Shown: positions 1-7,145 of the stretch, in pieces
How the letters are laid out: every line of letters starts with the position of its first letter
How positions within the stretch are numbered: the first letter of the stretch is position 1
Assembly: GCA_947627075.1 (NCBI GenBank)
Contig: CANQUR010000032.1
Coordinates: 1-12,995 of the forward strand
DNA length: 12,995 bases
Reading direction: 5' to 3'
DNA from: an uncultured Clostridia bacterium
Lineage (GTDB): Bacteria > Bacillota > Clostridia > Christensenellales > Pumilibacteraceae
The notes under the pieces: model-generated
Told to the model about the DNA's origin: nothing
What the model saw: the letters and a program-made list of their open reading frames with translations, nothing else
The model's database searches: none
Made by a program: the position numbers and the translations under genes

Positions 1-929
1 AACAAATAACAGCGACAATTACGCCGTCGAACGCTGAATATAAAGTGCTTGATTGGTCGGTCGCATGGGAAAGTGGAATAAGCGGTAAATTCGGAAATGG
101 TAAAACTGTAACGGATTACGTTAAGGTTACTCCCACTTCGGACGGAGCATTGACCGCAAATCTTGAATGCAAACAGGCTTTTGGCGAAACGATCATATTA
201 ACGGCATCTTTACGCAACTTCCCTAATATTAAAGGCACACGTAAAGTACAATATCAGCAAAAGTTAGCTGTAGGCACAGAATTAAATATATCATATACAA
301 ATTCAAGTTATTCTACGGCAAATACAACTTGGGCTTTGGGGGCTTGTACAGGTGACGTATCGTCGCAAGAAGTCAAATCTGTTCTTGTATCTTTCCCGGG
401 TGCCGGTAAAACATTCTCGGAATTTAAGGATTATTATTCTGCTACAGGAAGTAAAAAAGGCGTATATGCTATAAAGTTAACAACAAAAGGCAGTACTGTT
501 TATACAAAGCCTATGGAAATAACAAATGTAAAAATGTATGTAGGTGATTATATGGTGTCAGATAAATATTCTGCTCTTGTGTCGTATTTCGGTGGAAGCG
601 TGCTTGAAGACGCCAAATATTCCGATTCTAATAAAGGTATTTTGGTAGCTTCGGGAACAGGGGTAAACGCTACTTTAACAGGTGATTTTGATTTTATTAA
701 ATGTTTGGGGATAGATCCAAGTTCGAATTTAGATTTGGGTGGATATAAGCAATTTATGTCAACTTTGGATTTAACTTATATAGGTAGTTTTATACACTTT
801 ACATGTACAGCTACAGTAAATGGTGTTGCCGATGTCCATTTGGGGCTTTTTAAGGTCGGTATAGATGCATCTTCACTCGGGACATTTGCAAGCAGTGTAA
901 GCATAGGTAGTGCGGATATAGTGTATTAA
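1..929 (+). CDS. Ig-like fold surface or virion protein, 5' end missing
   Basis: The reading frame is already open at base 3, so the GTG at 45 is not the real start; the gene begins outside the window. The visible ~309 residues start with ITATITPSNAEYKVLDWSVA, typical of the second half of a bacterial Ig-like (Big-type) domain, followed by beta-rich, Ser/Thr/Gly-rich sequence with few charged clusters and no membrane segment at the C terminus. Such proteins are usually secreted or displayed on phage or cell surfaces and bind a receptor or carbohydrate. It is followed by a terminator hairpin (943-977), so it closes its transcription unit or sits at an attenuation point before the membrane-protein run. 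I do not recognise the family of the C-terminal half. An adsorption or virion-tip role is inferred from context only. Confidence 0.6.
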   Translation, partial: QITATITPSNAEYKVLDWSVAWESGISGKFGNGKTVTDYVKVTPTSDGALTANLECKQAFGETIILTASLRNFPNIKGTRKVQYQQKLAVGTELNISYTNSSYSTANTTWALGACTGDVSSQEVKSVLVSFPGAGKTFSEFKDYYSATGSKKGVYAIKLTTKGSTVYTKPMEITNVKMYVGDYMVSDKYSALVSYFGGSVLEDAKYSDSNKGILVASGTGVNATLTGDFDFIKCLGIDPSSNLDLGGYKQFMSTLDLTYIGSFIHFTCTATVNGVADVHLGLFKVGIDASSLGTFASSVSIGSADIVY

Positions 930-942
930 GCAAAAAGAGGTG

Positions 943-977
943 GAGGGCGGAAGAGATATCCTGCCCTCTTTTCTTTT
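943..977 (+). terminator. Rho-independent terminator or attenuator
   Basis: An 8-pair stem (943-950 with 961-968, one G-T pair) has a 10-base loop and is followed directly by TTTTCTTTT. It lies 13 bases after the stop of the Ig-like gene and before the next small gene at 1002, so it may terminate or partly attenuate transcription entering the membrane-protein genes. Confidence 0.75.
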
Positions 978-1001
978 AGCATTAAGAGAGGAAAAGCAAT
1001 A

Positions 1002-1178
1002 ATGAGAAAAAAGAGATCAATATTAGGCAAGATAGTAGCGGTAATTTTAGTTTTATTGGTAGTTGTATTCGCATTTGGAATGTTGAACAAATGCAAAGAA
1101 GAGAAAAACGCGCCGAAAGATGATCCCAAAGATGAAACTGTTCAAATATCATTTGACAAAAGCGAGGTGGTATTTTAA
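1002..1178 (+). CDS. 58 aa single-span membrane protein
   Basis: This short gene encodes 58 residues starting MRKKRSILGK. A basic N terminus is followed by one hydrophobic span (about residues 10-29) and a charged hydrophilic tail rich in Lys, Asp and Glu. An AGAGGA ribosome site sits 9 bases before the ATG. Its TAA stop overlaps the ATG of the next gene (TAATG at 1176-1180), which indicates translational coupling. The basic-inside rule predicts the tail outside the membrane. It could be a small virion or assembly-channel protein. A coat-protein role is possible, but the order of charge and hydrophobic blocks differs from a classic pVIII, which has a signal peptide, an acidic part, a span and a basic C terminus. 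No family recognised. Confidence 0.7.
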   Translation: MRKKRSILGKIVAVILVLLVVVFAFGMLNKCKEEKNAPKDDPKDETVQISFDKSEVVF

Positions 1179-1714
1179 TGGCAAGAGTTAAGCGAAAAAA
1201 TGTGGCAAAAGTTTTGTTTTCCGTCTTATTATGGTTGTTGATAATAGTGGTTTTAATCGGCGCTATAATGGCGATCAAGAGCCTAAAAGAGGATTATTAT
1301 AACGATAAAGAGAAATATAACTTTCGATACGGTTTCATTGACTATGTTACTGGCGAACCATTTGAAGGTGATACCAAAAAGACTATAATAAGCGATTTGT
1401 TGCCCTTTGAGGGCTTAAATCTAACTTTAACGCAATCCGAAGAATATCCTTATATATATTGCAGTGTTCTTTGCTATGATGAAAATAAAGGAAGATCCAA
1501 ATTGACTTATGATATCGGGAATACTTTTCTTGTGTTAACTTTTGGTTGGTTTTCTAATGGAAAATATGTGCCGTTTGAGCCAGAGATATTATCCAAAGAT
1601 ACTGTATATGTGAGATTATGTTTAGGTTGTGTAGATAGCAACGGAAAGGATATTGAAATTCCGGAGCAAGATATCGATAAAATATTATCGCAGTTAAAGA
1701 TATCTTACGAATGA
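1178..1714 (+). CDS. Membrane-anchored protein with extracytoplasmic domain, 178 aa
   Basis: The protein has a basic N terminus (MARVKRKNVAK), one hydrophobic span at about residues 12-33, then about 145 residues that would lie outside the membrane. The outer domain has two close cysteine pairs, C95/C99 and C148/C151, which could form disulfides or bind metal. A strong GAGGTGG ribosome site lies 7 bases before the ATG. The gene overlaps the preceding 58 aa gene by one base, and its TGA overlaps an ATG at 1711 (ATGA), so it belongs to a tightly coupled operon. I do not recognise a family. Position just before the pIII-like gene suggests a minor virion or assembly protein of a filamentous phage, which is inference. 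Confidence 0.7.
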   Translation: MARVKRKNVAKVLFSVLLWLLIIVVLIGAIMAIKSLKEDYYNDKEKYNFRYGFIDYVTGEPFEGDTKKTIISDLLPFEGLNLTLTQSEEYPYIYCSVLCYDENKGRSKLTYDIGNTFLVLTFGWFSNGKYVPFEPEILSKDTVYVRLCLGCVDSNGKDIEIPEQDIDKILSQLKISYE

Positions 1715-1728
1715 TGAGGCGTCAAAGT

Positions 1729-3159
1729 ATGAAACGAAAAAGAATTTGTATAGCGTTAATAACGATGATATTGTTATTAACGATACTTGTGCCCTATCCT
1801 GCTGTTAATTCAGTGTTTGCCGTTGAAAATACATATAGTGACGCAGTAGATGATTTAAGCAAAGATGAGTCATTCAGCATGAGTTACTATCCACAAGGCG
1901 ATAAAGCGGACAAAGAAAAGTATTACTCGTTACAGCTTATTCAGATAGCCGAGAGCGTAGGAAACGAATTGTTTGTTTATATATATCAGCCGAGTGGACA
2001 AGCCGAGTCTTTAAGAGCGAGTTACATAAGTTTGTCTACTAATCCGCAAGAGGATATAAAACCGAATATGTATAAGCTCACCTATCTTAATTCGAATGAT
2101 ACAATATTTAAGTACGTGGTGAGTGGCTTTAAGGTTTCGAGCGCAGAGGTAAGATATTACACCATTATTGAGATTTTGCGCCCATATATAGACGGCGTCG
2201 ATGAAAGATCCGAAAGCGATAACATAATAAATCACGTCGAGTTCCCGGTAAAGCGGCAATATAGATATAGCGTAATAAATGACAAGCTTTCAGTTCAAGT
2301 AACGGATATAGAAACCATAGATATTACCGAAAAGTGGGTAGGCTTTTGCAGATATCCGGACGGTTGGACGATAAATGGAATTCATTTGAATGCTTGTGAT
2401 GCGCATTTTGTGGCATTTGATACGGATAAGTCTATAGATAAATTGATATCTGCAGACGTGTTTTATACTTATCAAACTTATTATAGAGATGATACTTTTG
2501 GCAAAATTATTTTTGGCGAACTTATAGATTCAGATCCGCCTATAACTGTTAAGGGTGAAAACGTATCATATACCGGCGACGGTTGGTGGGCAGGGACTTA
2601 TGAATGGAATAGAATAGAATCGGTAGACGAATTCAAAGCACGTGAAGAACGTAACGACGTTTATGTTCGTGACATTTTCGATCATACAATAGAAACAAAG
2701 CTTACAAAAGAAACTTTGGAGCAAAATCTTGACGGGAAAAAATGGGTTCTTCGCTTTTTAGAAACGAATTATAATTATGCTCGAATTCCGCCTGTTCCGG
2801 GTCTTGAAAATGTTTCTGGTGAGTATATAACAACTTCGTACACAATAGTAAGTAACGTATCTATACTGCGATTGGAGTTTTGGACGGACGGACATTATTA
2901 TAATTTGGGCGTAGTTGATAATATGCAACAAGGCGACATGGAACCGGATAATGAAGTAAATCAAACGGTATCGGTAAATCCGGAAAGATTAAATAACTTG
3001 TTTAAGAAAGTTTTGATGATTATACTTACAATACTTTTGATAATAATACTCGTGCCGGTGTTGCCGTACGTAATAAAATTTATAGTTTGGGTAATAACGT
3101 TTCCATTTAAGCTTATAGCAAAAGCTATAAAATCAATTAAAGAAAAAAGAAAGAAATAA
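1729..3159 (+). CDS. Secreted, C-terminally anchored protein, candidate pIII-like adsorption protein
   Basis: A 476 aa protein with a signal peptide (basic start MKRKRICIALITMILLLTIL, likely cleavage after VFA), an ectodomain of roughly 390 residues rich in Tyr and beta-prone sequence, a hydrophobic anchor near the C terminus (about residues 427-451), a second hydrophobic stretch (about 450-465) and a very basic tail ending KEKRKK. Signal peptide, large outer domain, C-terminal anchor and basic tail is the layout of filamentous phage pIII, which binds the host receptor and closes the virion. No sequence similarity to a known pIII was recognised, so this is by architecture and position. Start choice: ATG 1711 overlaps the previous stop (ATGA), but ATG 1729 has a GAGG site at 1716-1719 spaced 9 bases and gives a cleaner signal peptide; using 1711 adds six residues. 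Confidence 0.65.
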   Translation: MKRKRICIALITMILLLTILVPYPAVNSVFAVENTYSDAVDDLSKDESFSMSYYPQGDKADKEKYYSLQLIQIAESVGNELFVYIYQPSGQAESLRASYISLSTNPQEDIKPNMYKLTYLNSNDTIFKYVVSGFKVSSAEVRYYTIIEILRPYIDGVDERSESDNIINHVEFPVKRQYRYSVINDKLSVQVTDIETIDITEKWVGFCRYPDGWTINGIHLNACDAHFVAFDTDKSIDKLISADVFYTYQTYYRDDTFGKIIFGELIDSDPPITVKGENVSYTGDGWWAGTYEWNRIESVDEFKAREERNDVYVRDIFDHTIETKLTKETLEQNLDGKKWVLRFLETNYNYARIPPVPGLENVSGEYITTSYTIVSNVSILRLEFWTDGHYYNLGVVDNMQQGDMEPDNEVNQTVSVNPERLNNLFKKVLMIILTILLIIILVPVLPYVIKFIVWVITFPFKLIAKAIKSIKEKRKK

Positions 3160-3161
3160 TA

Positions 3162-3512
3162 ATGGCGAGAAGAAAAAGATACATAAAAGGCAGGGTTTAT
3201 ATTACAGACGATAAAATACTTGTCGGCGGTAAGGGAAAAAAGCGTAGGGTCGTTTCTATGGGAAACGATAAAAACAATATGGCTGTGCGCCGTATATCTT
3301 CTTTATACGACAAGAACGGCAAGAAAAAAGAACGTCTTATCCCGATAGAAAAATATCCCGATATACCTAAGCCGAGTGGTGTTGAGTATAAGACATTTAG
3401 AAAAACTATAAGCGGTAAACCTATTCAAGAAAAATATTTAGGTAAAACAAATACAAGGCTTAATAAATGGGATATGGCGAGAATAAGACGTGGAAACTTT
3501 AATAAAAAATAA
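3162..3512 (+). CDS. Very basic 116 aa protein, possible DNA-binding
   Basis: The 116 residues are strongly basic along the whole length (MARRKRYIKGRVY at the start, clusters such as KGKKRR and NGKKKER, and RIRRGNFNKK at the end), with no hydrophobic span or signal peptide. It starts two bases after the pIII-like stop, with only a weak A-rich ribosome site, so it is probably translated by coupling. A cytoplasmic nucleic-acid-binding role, such as ssDNA binding or packaging, would fit the charge and the inovirus setting, but no known fold or motif is recognised. The stop lies within the left arm of the hairpin that begins at 3511. Confidence 0.6.
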   Translation: MARRKRYIKGRVYITDDKILVGGKGKKRRVVSMGNDKNNMAVRRISSLYDKNGKKKERLIPIEKYPDIPKPSGVEYKTFRKTISGKPIQEKYLGKTNTRLNKWDMARIRRGNFNKK

Positions 3513-3583
3513 AGGGCAACAAATGTTACCCTTTAATGTGGATAGACTTCAAATGTCTGGTCGGAATCCCCCGACGCCACATT
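3511..3583 (+). other. Hairpin followed by three-way junction structure
   Basis: Hairpin A pairs 3511-3520 with 3525-3534 (one C-A mismatch, loop AAAT). Immediately after it a 7-base arm AATGTGG (3535-3541) pairs perfectly with CCACATT (3577-3583) and encloses two small hairpins: AGAC/GTCT (3544-3547 with 3555-3558) and GTCGG/CCGAC (3560-3564 with 3571-3575, loop AATCCC). There is no T-run, so it is not a plain terminator. It may be an ssDNA packaging or origin element, or an mRNA stability structure between the basic protein and the 32 aa peptide. Confidence 0.5.
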
Positions 3584-3636
3584 CAGTATTATATTATGTT
3601 TTTAGTTTAAAGTCAATAGTTTATAGGGCTTTTGGA

Positions 3637-3735
3637 ATGAAAAAGTATAAAAAAATTTTAGCCGTAATAGTCGGTTTAATAGTTTTTATTGTTATAGGAT
3701 ATTTTATCTTTACGGCAAGAAAAATAAGTTTATAA
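3637..3735 (+). CDS. 32 aa hydrophobic membrane peptide, pVII/pIX-sized
   Basis: From the ATG at 3637 the frame encodes 32 residues: MKKYKKILAV, then a hydrophobic span to about residue 24, then TARKISL. AGGG lies 8 bases upstream as a ribosome site. A longer frame starting at 3490 would run through the structured region 3511-3583 in non-protein-like sequence, so the short start is preferred. The size matches the minor coat proteins pVII and pIX of Ff phages (33 and 32 aa), which are short single-span peptides at one virion tip; this likeness is in size and hydrophobicity only. Confidence 0.5.
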   Translation: MKKYKKILAVIVGLIVFIVIGYFIFTARKISL

Positions 3736-3776
3736 CATGTTAACGATTTATAATAGAAAATTAAAGGAGAAAGATA

Positions 3777-4409
3777 TTGAAAAATTTTTTTAAGATAGTT
3801 GTATTATTTTTGGCAATATTATTTTGTGCCGGTATTCTTATCGGTTTATTTGCCATGCTTCGTATGGATGAAGAAGAACCAAAGCAAGGATCATATATCT
3901 TTGATATAGATGATCACGCTTTAATGTCGCTTACAAAAGAAGATTATTTAGAAAATGGAATTGTTCCCGTTGGAGTAGTTGGTTCTGACTTAACTACATA
4001 TCCCGAAAATGAGGTTGTTGCCGGAATAATGCTTATTTCTTATAACGAATCGACAAAAGAATTGATTGTCGTTGGTAATGGTTTGGCAGACTTTCCGTTA
4101 GCCGAAAGTATTTGTTTTGTGCGTGCTCAAAATTTTCCGTTGGCTGATGTGCCTAAAATTGCAAGATCCAAAAATATAATAAAAGACTTTTTTGCATTGA
4201 ATTATGAATATGAATGTCTTTTATATGTCAAAAATAATTCCGAGTTTTATTGGGTAAATTTCGGCGCTTATATTTTTTATTCATCGTTTGTTGATATGTC
4301 GGATTTATCTAAAATTGCGATGAATCCACCGAGTGCAGATTTGTATTTTGATGTTCCCGGCTCTCTTAAGCCTACGGATCGAATCATGAAATTGCTTACA
4401 AGTAATTAA
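3777..4409 (+). CDS. Membrane-anchored 210 aa protein, unknown
   Basis: The start codon is TTG at 3777, preceded by a strong AAAGGAG site (3763-3769) at 7 bases spacing; no better start is present. One hydrophobic span covers about residues 5-28, then an acidic linker (MDEEEP) and about 175 residues of mixed alpha/beta character predicted to lie outside the membrane. A cysteine sits in the span (LFCAG), but the residue before it is Phe, so it is not a lipobox. Located between the 32 aa peptide and the Zot-like ATPase, it may be part of the assembly or export complex, comparable in position to the accessory assembly proteins of filamentous phages. No family recognised. Confidence 0.65.
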   Translation: MKNFFKIVVLFLAILFCAGILIGLFAMLRMDEEEPKQGSYIFDIDDHALMSLTKEDYLENGIVPVGVVGSDLTTYPENEVVAGIMLISYNESTKELIVVGNGLADFPLAESICFVRAQNFPLADVPKIARSKNIIKDFFALNYEYECLLYVKNNSEFYWVNFGAYIFYSSFVDMSDLSKIAMNPPSADLYFDVPGSLKPTDRIMKLLTSN

Positions 4410-4450
4410 GTCTATAAAGATCAAAAGCAATCAAAGAATTTTATATTTGT

Positions 4451-6616
4451 ATGAAAAAATCATTGAGAGAAAAATTTAAGAGGAAGATAGATTATCGGCA
4501 TTATATTTGTGTCGGGATTACTATTTCTTTCTTGTTGATTGCTTTTTTATGTTTCCCATACGCTTTCGGTCGGCTCATTGAGAGTTTTAAGGATATCGGC
4601 AATTCTGTGAAATATTTTTTTAATGAGCTTTTCGGATCCGGCGGAGATCTTACTAAAGTAACGGTCAATAATTTTTCCGAAATGCCTTTTGTATTGCCAT
4701 TTGATTTACCTTCTTCATGGGATAAATTCAAAGACGCTTGGGCTTTATATTGGAGCTTGTTTGCTACAAAGGAAAATCTTGCCGGTTATGGAAATTTTTT
4801 GGGTGATAAGCTATTTGTACTTTCTCGGCTTTTAATATTATTTATGCTATTTGTAATTATAATTTATATTTTTCTGCTTTTATATCCTAAAACGGAAAAT
4901 AATGATTATAACAAAGATACTTGTTTTCTAAAAGTATGGCGTAGAATTGAGAATAAAGTTTATTTACCTGTAATAACTTGGATACGCAATTTTGTGCGTT
5001 TCATTATTGAACATGGCGCATATTGGAAATTATGGCTTGTGACATGGGCATATAGTTTGAATTTTATAACGATATTTCTTGAGTTTATAGCTTTTTATTT
5101 TTACTTTTGCGCTTCGTTTCGATTTTTTGAGATTTATATTCAGATCGTAAAACTTTTTTTGGATCTGTCTGTGTTGATAAATATAATGCCGGCATTAGGT
5201 TGGTGTATTATAGGCTTTGTGGTACTGAATATAGTTCGGCGAAAAATTGGTTATGCCAGGCTTAATCATTTGGAAATGCGTAATCGTGGTTTTATAAATG
5301 AGCGCCCTATTGTGCTTATGGTCTGCGGCACAATGGGCAAAAAGAAAACTACTATGATAACAGATATGGCGCTTTCGCAAGAGATCATGTTCAGGCAGAA
5401 AGCTTTTGAACTTATTCTTAAAACCGATTTGAAATTCCCCCACTTCCCTTGGATCAATCTCGAGAATGAGCTTCAAAAAGGTATGGAAAAACATTATATT
5501 TACAACCTTGCTACTTGTCGCAGGTATATTCATAACAGACTTAAGAAGTTTTGTTGTCATCCGATCGAAAGAAATATATTCGGTTATGATTTCAAACAAT
5601 ATGGAATGTATTATAACGATAAAATAAAAGTGGAAAATATTTGGAAAATCCTTGAAGATTATGCGCAACTTTATTTTATTTACATAATAGAGAGCAGCTT
5701 AATTATATCCAATTACTCTATTCGTTCTGATTCGATATTACAGTCTGCCGGAAATTTTCCATTTTGGAATATGGATTTATTTAAGCGAGATTGCTGTCTT
5801 CAGGAAGCTTATAGCCGTCACGCACATATTCTCGATTTCGATATGCTTCGTCCCGGGAAAACCATTATAGCTCATAATATAAACGCCAATGTATTTGAGT
5901 TCGGCGTTGTGGTTGTTACAGAAATAGGGAAAGAGCGTGGTAATAATCTTGAGCTACAGGGTGTAAAACGAAATGATGATGAAACGAACCAAAAGAATGA
6001 TATGTTTATTAAGTGGCTAAAGATGTGCCGACACTCCGCAACAGTATGTAATTATCCTTTTGTTAAGGTTATTACCGATGAGCAACGTCCGGCTTCCTGG
6101 GGTGCCGATGCTCGAGATCTTTGCGAAATAGTTCATATAGATAAATCGAATGATAGGTCTTTGCTTATGCCGTTCTTTGCCTTGGGCGACCTTGTTATAG
6201 ATTGGTTTGTAAGTAAGTTTGGCGATAAATATTATGAACGTCGTTTTCGTAGAGGTGATAACACTTTAAGACTTCATCTGTTTCATGGAATTGCTGCAAA
6301 GCTTAACCAATATCGTGATGGAATTTATAACACTTTTGCTTGTTGCAAGTGTGATGTCTTGGTTGAAAGCGGAACCCAGGACGGCAATAAGATTCATAAA
6401 AATTACTATCTTATGGATAAGAAGATTTACAGTAATAGATTCTCTACGGATTGTTTTTCGGACTTTTTTAATAAAAAAGCGCTTAAATCCAAAATAGGAA
6501 TCGATGATGTCAAAGAATATGCTGGGCAAAAAGCTACGCTCGGCGAGCTAAAAAAGCAGAACAGTTATTTTATAAATGACTTATTAAAATACTATTCTTT
6601 TAAATTATTATCTTAA
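4451..6616 (+). CDS. Zot/pI-like filamentous phage assembly ATPase, multi-span membrane protein
   Basis: The 721 aa protein has hydrophobic spans at about residues 20-40, 122-145, 196-224 and 240-262, then a cytoplasmic ATPase part. A Walker A-like loop GTMGKKKTT occupies residues 293-301, a Walker B-like strand GVVVVTE residues 485-491, and a conserved segment ITDEQRPASWGADARDLC residues 541-558, which resembles the Q-R-x-P...D-x-R-D region that follows Walker B in Zot family members. Inovirus pI/Zot proteins use ATP to drive extrusion of the phage ssDNA with coat proteins. Two oddities: classical pI/Zot has the ATPase first and a single span after it, whereas here the spans come first; and the residue just before the catalytic Lys is Lys instead of Gly. 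No clear ribosome site precedes ATG 4451. A HerA/FtsK-like DNA pump is the alternative. Confidence 0.75.
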   Translation: MKKSLREKFKRKIDYRHYICVGITISFLLIAFLCFPYAFGRLIESFKDIGNSVKYFFNELFGSGGDLTKVTVNNFSEMPFVLPFDLPSSWDKFKDAWALYWSLFATKENLAGYGNFLGDKLFVLSRLLILFMLFVIIIYIFLLLYPKTENNDYNKDTCFLKVWRRIENKVYLPVITWIRNFVRFIIEHGAYWKLWLVTWAYSLNFITIFLEFIAFYFYFCASFRFFEIYIQIVKLFLDLSVLINIMPALGWCIIGFVVLNIVRRKIGYARLNHLEMRNRGFINERPIVLMVCGTMGKKKTTMITDMALSQEIMFRQKAFELILKTDLKFPHFPWINLENELQKGMEKHYIYNLATCRRYIHNRLKKFCCHPIERNIFGYDFKQYGMYYNDKIKVENIWKILEDYAQLYFIYIIESSLIISNYSIRSDSILQSAGNFPFWNMDLFKRDCCLQEAYSRHAHILDFDMLRPGKTIIAHNINANVFEFGVVVVTEIGKERGNNLELQGVKRNDDETNQKNDMFIKWLKMCRHSATVCNYPFVKVITDEQRPASWGADARDLCEIVHIDKSNDRSLLMPFFALGDLVIDWFVSKFGDKYYERRFRRGDNTLRLHLFHGIAAKLNQYRDGIYNTFACCKCDVLVESGTQDGNKIHKNYYLMDKKIYSNRFSTDCFSDFFNKKALKSKIGIDDVKEYAGQKATLGELKKQNSYFINDLLKYYSFKLLS

Positions 6617-6626
6617 GGAGAACAAA

Positions 6627-6701
6627 ATGGACAAATTGAAAGTAAATGATGAAGTGAGTTTTGGCGAAAGTTATTGCTATGGTAAATATCTTGCCAAATA
6701 A
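6627..6701 (+). CDS. Possible 24 aa microprotein
   Basis: An AAGGAG site at 6615-6620 is spaced 6 bases from an ATG that opens a 24-codon frame (MDKLKVNDEVSFGESYCYGK plus four residues) ending TAA. The site lies right at the Zot stop, so it would be co-translated with it. Good initiation signals support translation; such a short product could also be a remnant of a longer gene. No function can be assigned. Confidence 0.4.
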   Translation: MDKLKVNDEVSFGESYCYGKYLAK

Positions 6702-6721
6702 AATATCTATTTGTTATTTTT

Positions 6722-6741
6722 GCCGTAATGGATCCAACGGC
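6722..6741 (+). other. Small hairpin between short ORFs
   Basis: GCCGT (6722-6726) pairs with ACGGC (6737-6741) around the palindrome TGGATCCA. It lacks a T-run on the plus strand. It could weakly attenuate transcription or protect the upstream mRNA end; no clear role is visible. Confidence 0.3.
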
Positions 6742-6774
6742 TTAAATATAAATTTTTATTATAAGGAGGTATCT

Positions 6775-6849
6775 ATGTTTTTGTGACCAATAGTGAATGT
6801 AAAATTTTCTGACAGTCGGAAAGACTATAAAAAAATTACGGAGGTATAA
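6775..6849 (+). pseudogene. Short ORF with strong ribosome site interrupted by in-frame TGA
   Basis: AAGGAGG at 6763-6769 lies 5 bases before ATG 6775, but the fourth codon is TGA (6784-6786). The same frame continues CCA ATA GTG AAT and on to TAA at 6847-6849, giving PIVNVKFSDSRKDYKKITEV after the TGA. The end of the frame contains the GGAGG site of the next gene, two bases before its ATG, the usual layout of coupled genes, so the full frame looks like a former or recoded 24-codon gene. TGA is a normal stop elsewhere in the window, so a nonsense mutation or sequencing error is most likely; GTG 6793 could restart an 18-codon frame. Confidence 0.35.
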
Positions 6850-6851
6850 AA

Positions 6852-7100
6852 ATGAAAACTATTAAAAGTAAAAGAGGTAAAAGTATAACTTTGCTGAATC
6901 CTGCGGAAAAAGCTCGCAAGTTTGCCGACGAACTTAATAATAAGGTTCATCAAACAAACGATGGTCATCTTAAATTTGATAAATTTGGGCAACCTGCATC
7001 TTTGACAGATACCGAACGTTCCTATCGTTCTGGATATTTAGCTGCTCGTAAGGATTCTGCAAAATTATATAATTGGAAACAAAAAAAGGGTTATAATTAA
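6852..7100 (+). CDS. Small hypothetical protein, 82 aa
   Basis: The 82 residues are soluble and basic, with the pattern LLNPAEKARKFADELN, then a short TNDG turn, then LTDTERSYRSGYLAARKDSAK. The ending looks like a helix-turn-helix-like pair of amphipathic helices. I have the impression that similar small proteins occur in mobile elements of gut Bacillota, but this is from memory and not checked. GGAGG at 6840-6844 is spaced 7 bases from the ATG. A strong symmetrical terminator (7110-7145) follows ten bases after the stop, so this is the last gene of the structural operon. A regulatory or ssDNA-binding role would suit its size and charge; none is demonstrated. Confidence 0.65.
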   Translation: MKTIKSKRGKSITLLNPAEKARKFADELNNKVHQTNDGHLKFDKFGQPASLTDTERSYRSGYLAARKDSAKLYNWKQKKGYN

Positions 7101-7109
7101 TTCTGGCAT

Positions 7110-7145
7110 TGGAAGAAGTAAACAAAATAAAGTTTACTTCTTCCA
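7110..7145. terminator. Bidirectional terminator between convergent genes
   Basis: A perfect 14-base inverted repeat, TGGAAGAAGTAAAC (7110-7123) and GTTTACTTCTTCCA (7132-7145), has an AT loop of 8 bases. It lies between the convergent 82 aa gene and the minus-strand nuclease gene; the right arm overlaps the last codons and stop of the nuclease gene. A direct repeat ATTCTGGCAT flanks it at 7100-7109 and 7145-7154. Confidence 0.65.

Noticed and set aside
45..47. GTG as start of the first gene
   Set aside because: The same frame is open back to base 3 and encodes convincing Ig-like domain sequence, so the start lies outside the window.
926..1278. Antisense frames over the 58 aa gene region
   Set aside because: They are opposite well-initiated, coupled plus-strand genes and encode only the reverse of hydrophobic codons.
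3535..3583. tRNA-like fold (7-base acceptor-like stem)
   Set aside because: It is only 49 bases, has two arms rather than three and no anticodon arm or normal T-loop.
3578..3606. Possible dif/XerCD-like site (ATTATATTATGTTTTTAG)
   Set aside because: Only the AT-rich core resembles dif; the arms do not match, and the position inside the structural genes is wrong for an attachment site.
3490..3636. Upstream start extending the 32 aa peptide to 81 aa
   Set aside because: The extension runs through the hairpins at 3511-3583 and has no protein-like character or ribosome site; ATG 3637 is better.
5195..5668. 157-codon antisense frame inside the Zot-like gene
   Set aside because: It mirrors the coding sequence of a clear ATPase, lacks initiation signals and has no recognisable domain.
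6784..6786. TGA read as tryptophan or selenocysteine
   Set aside because: TGA ends the 178 aa gene and the transposase normally, and no selenocysteine-insertion hairpin is evident directly after it.
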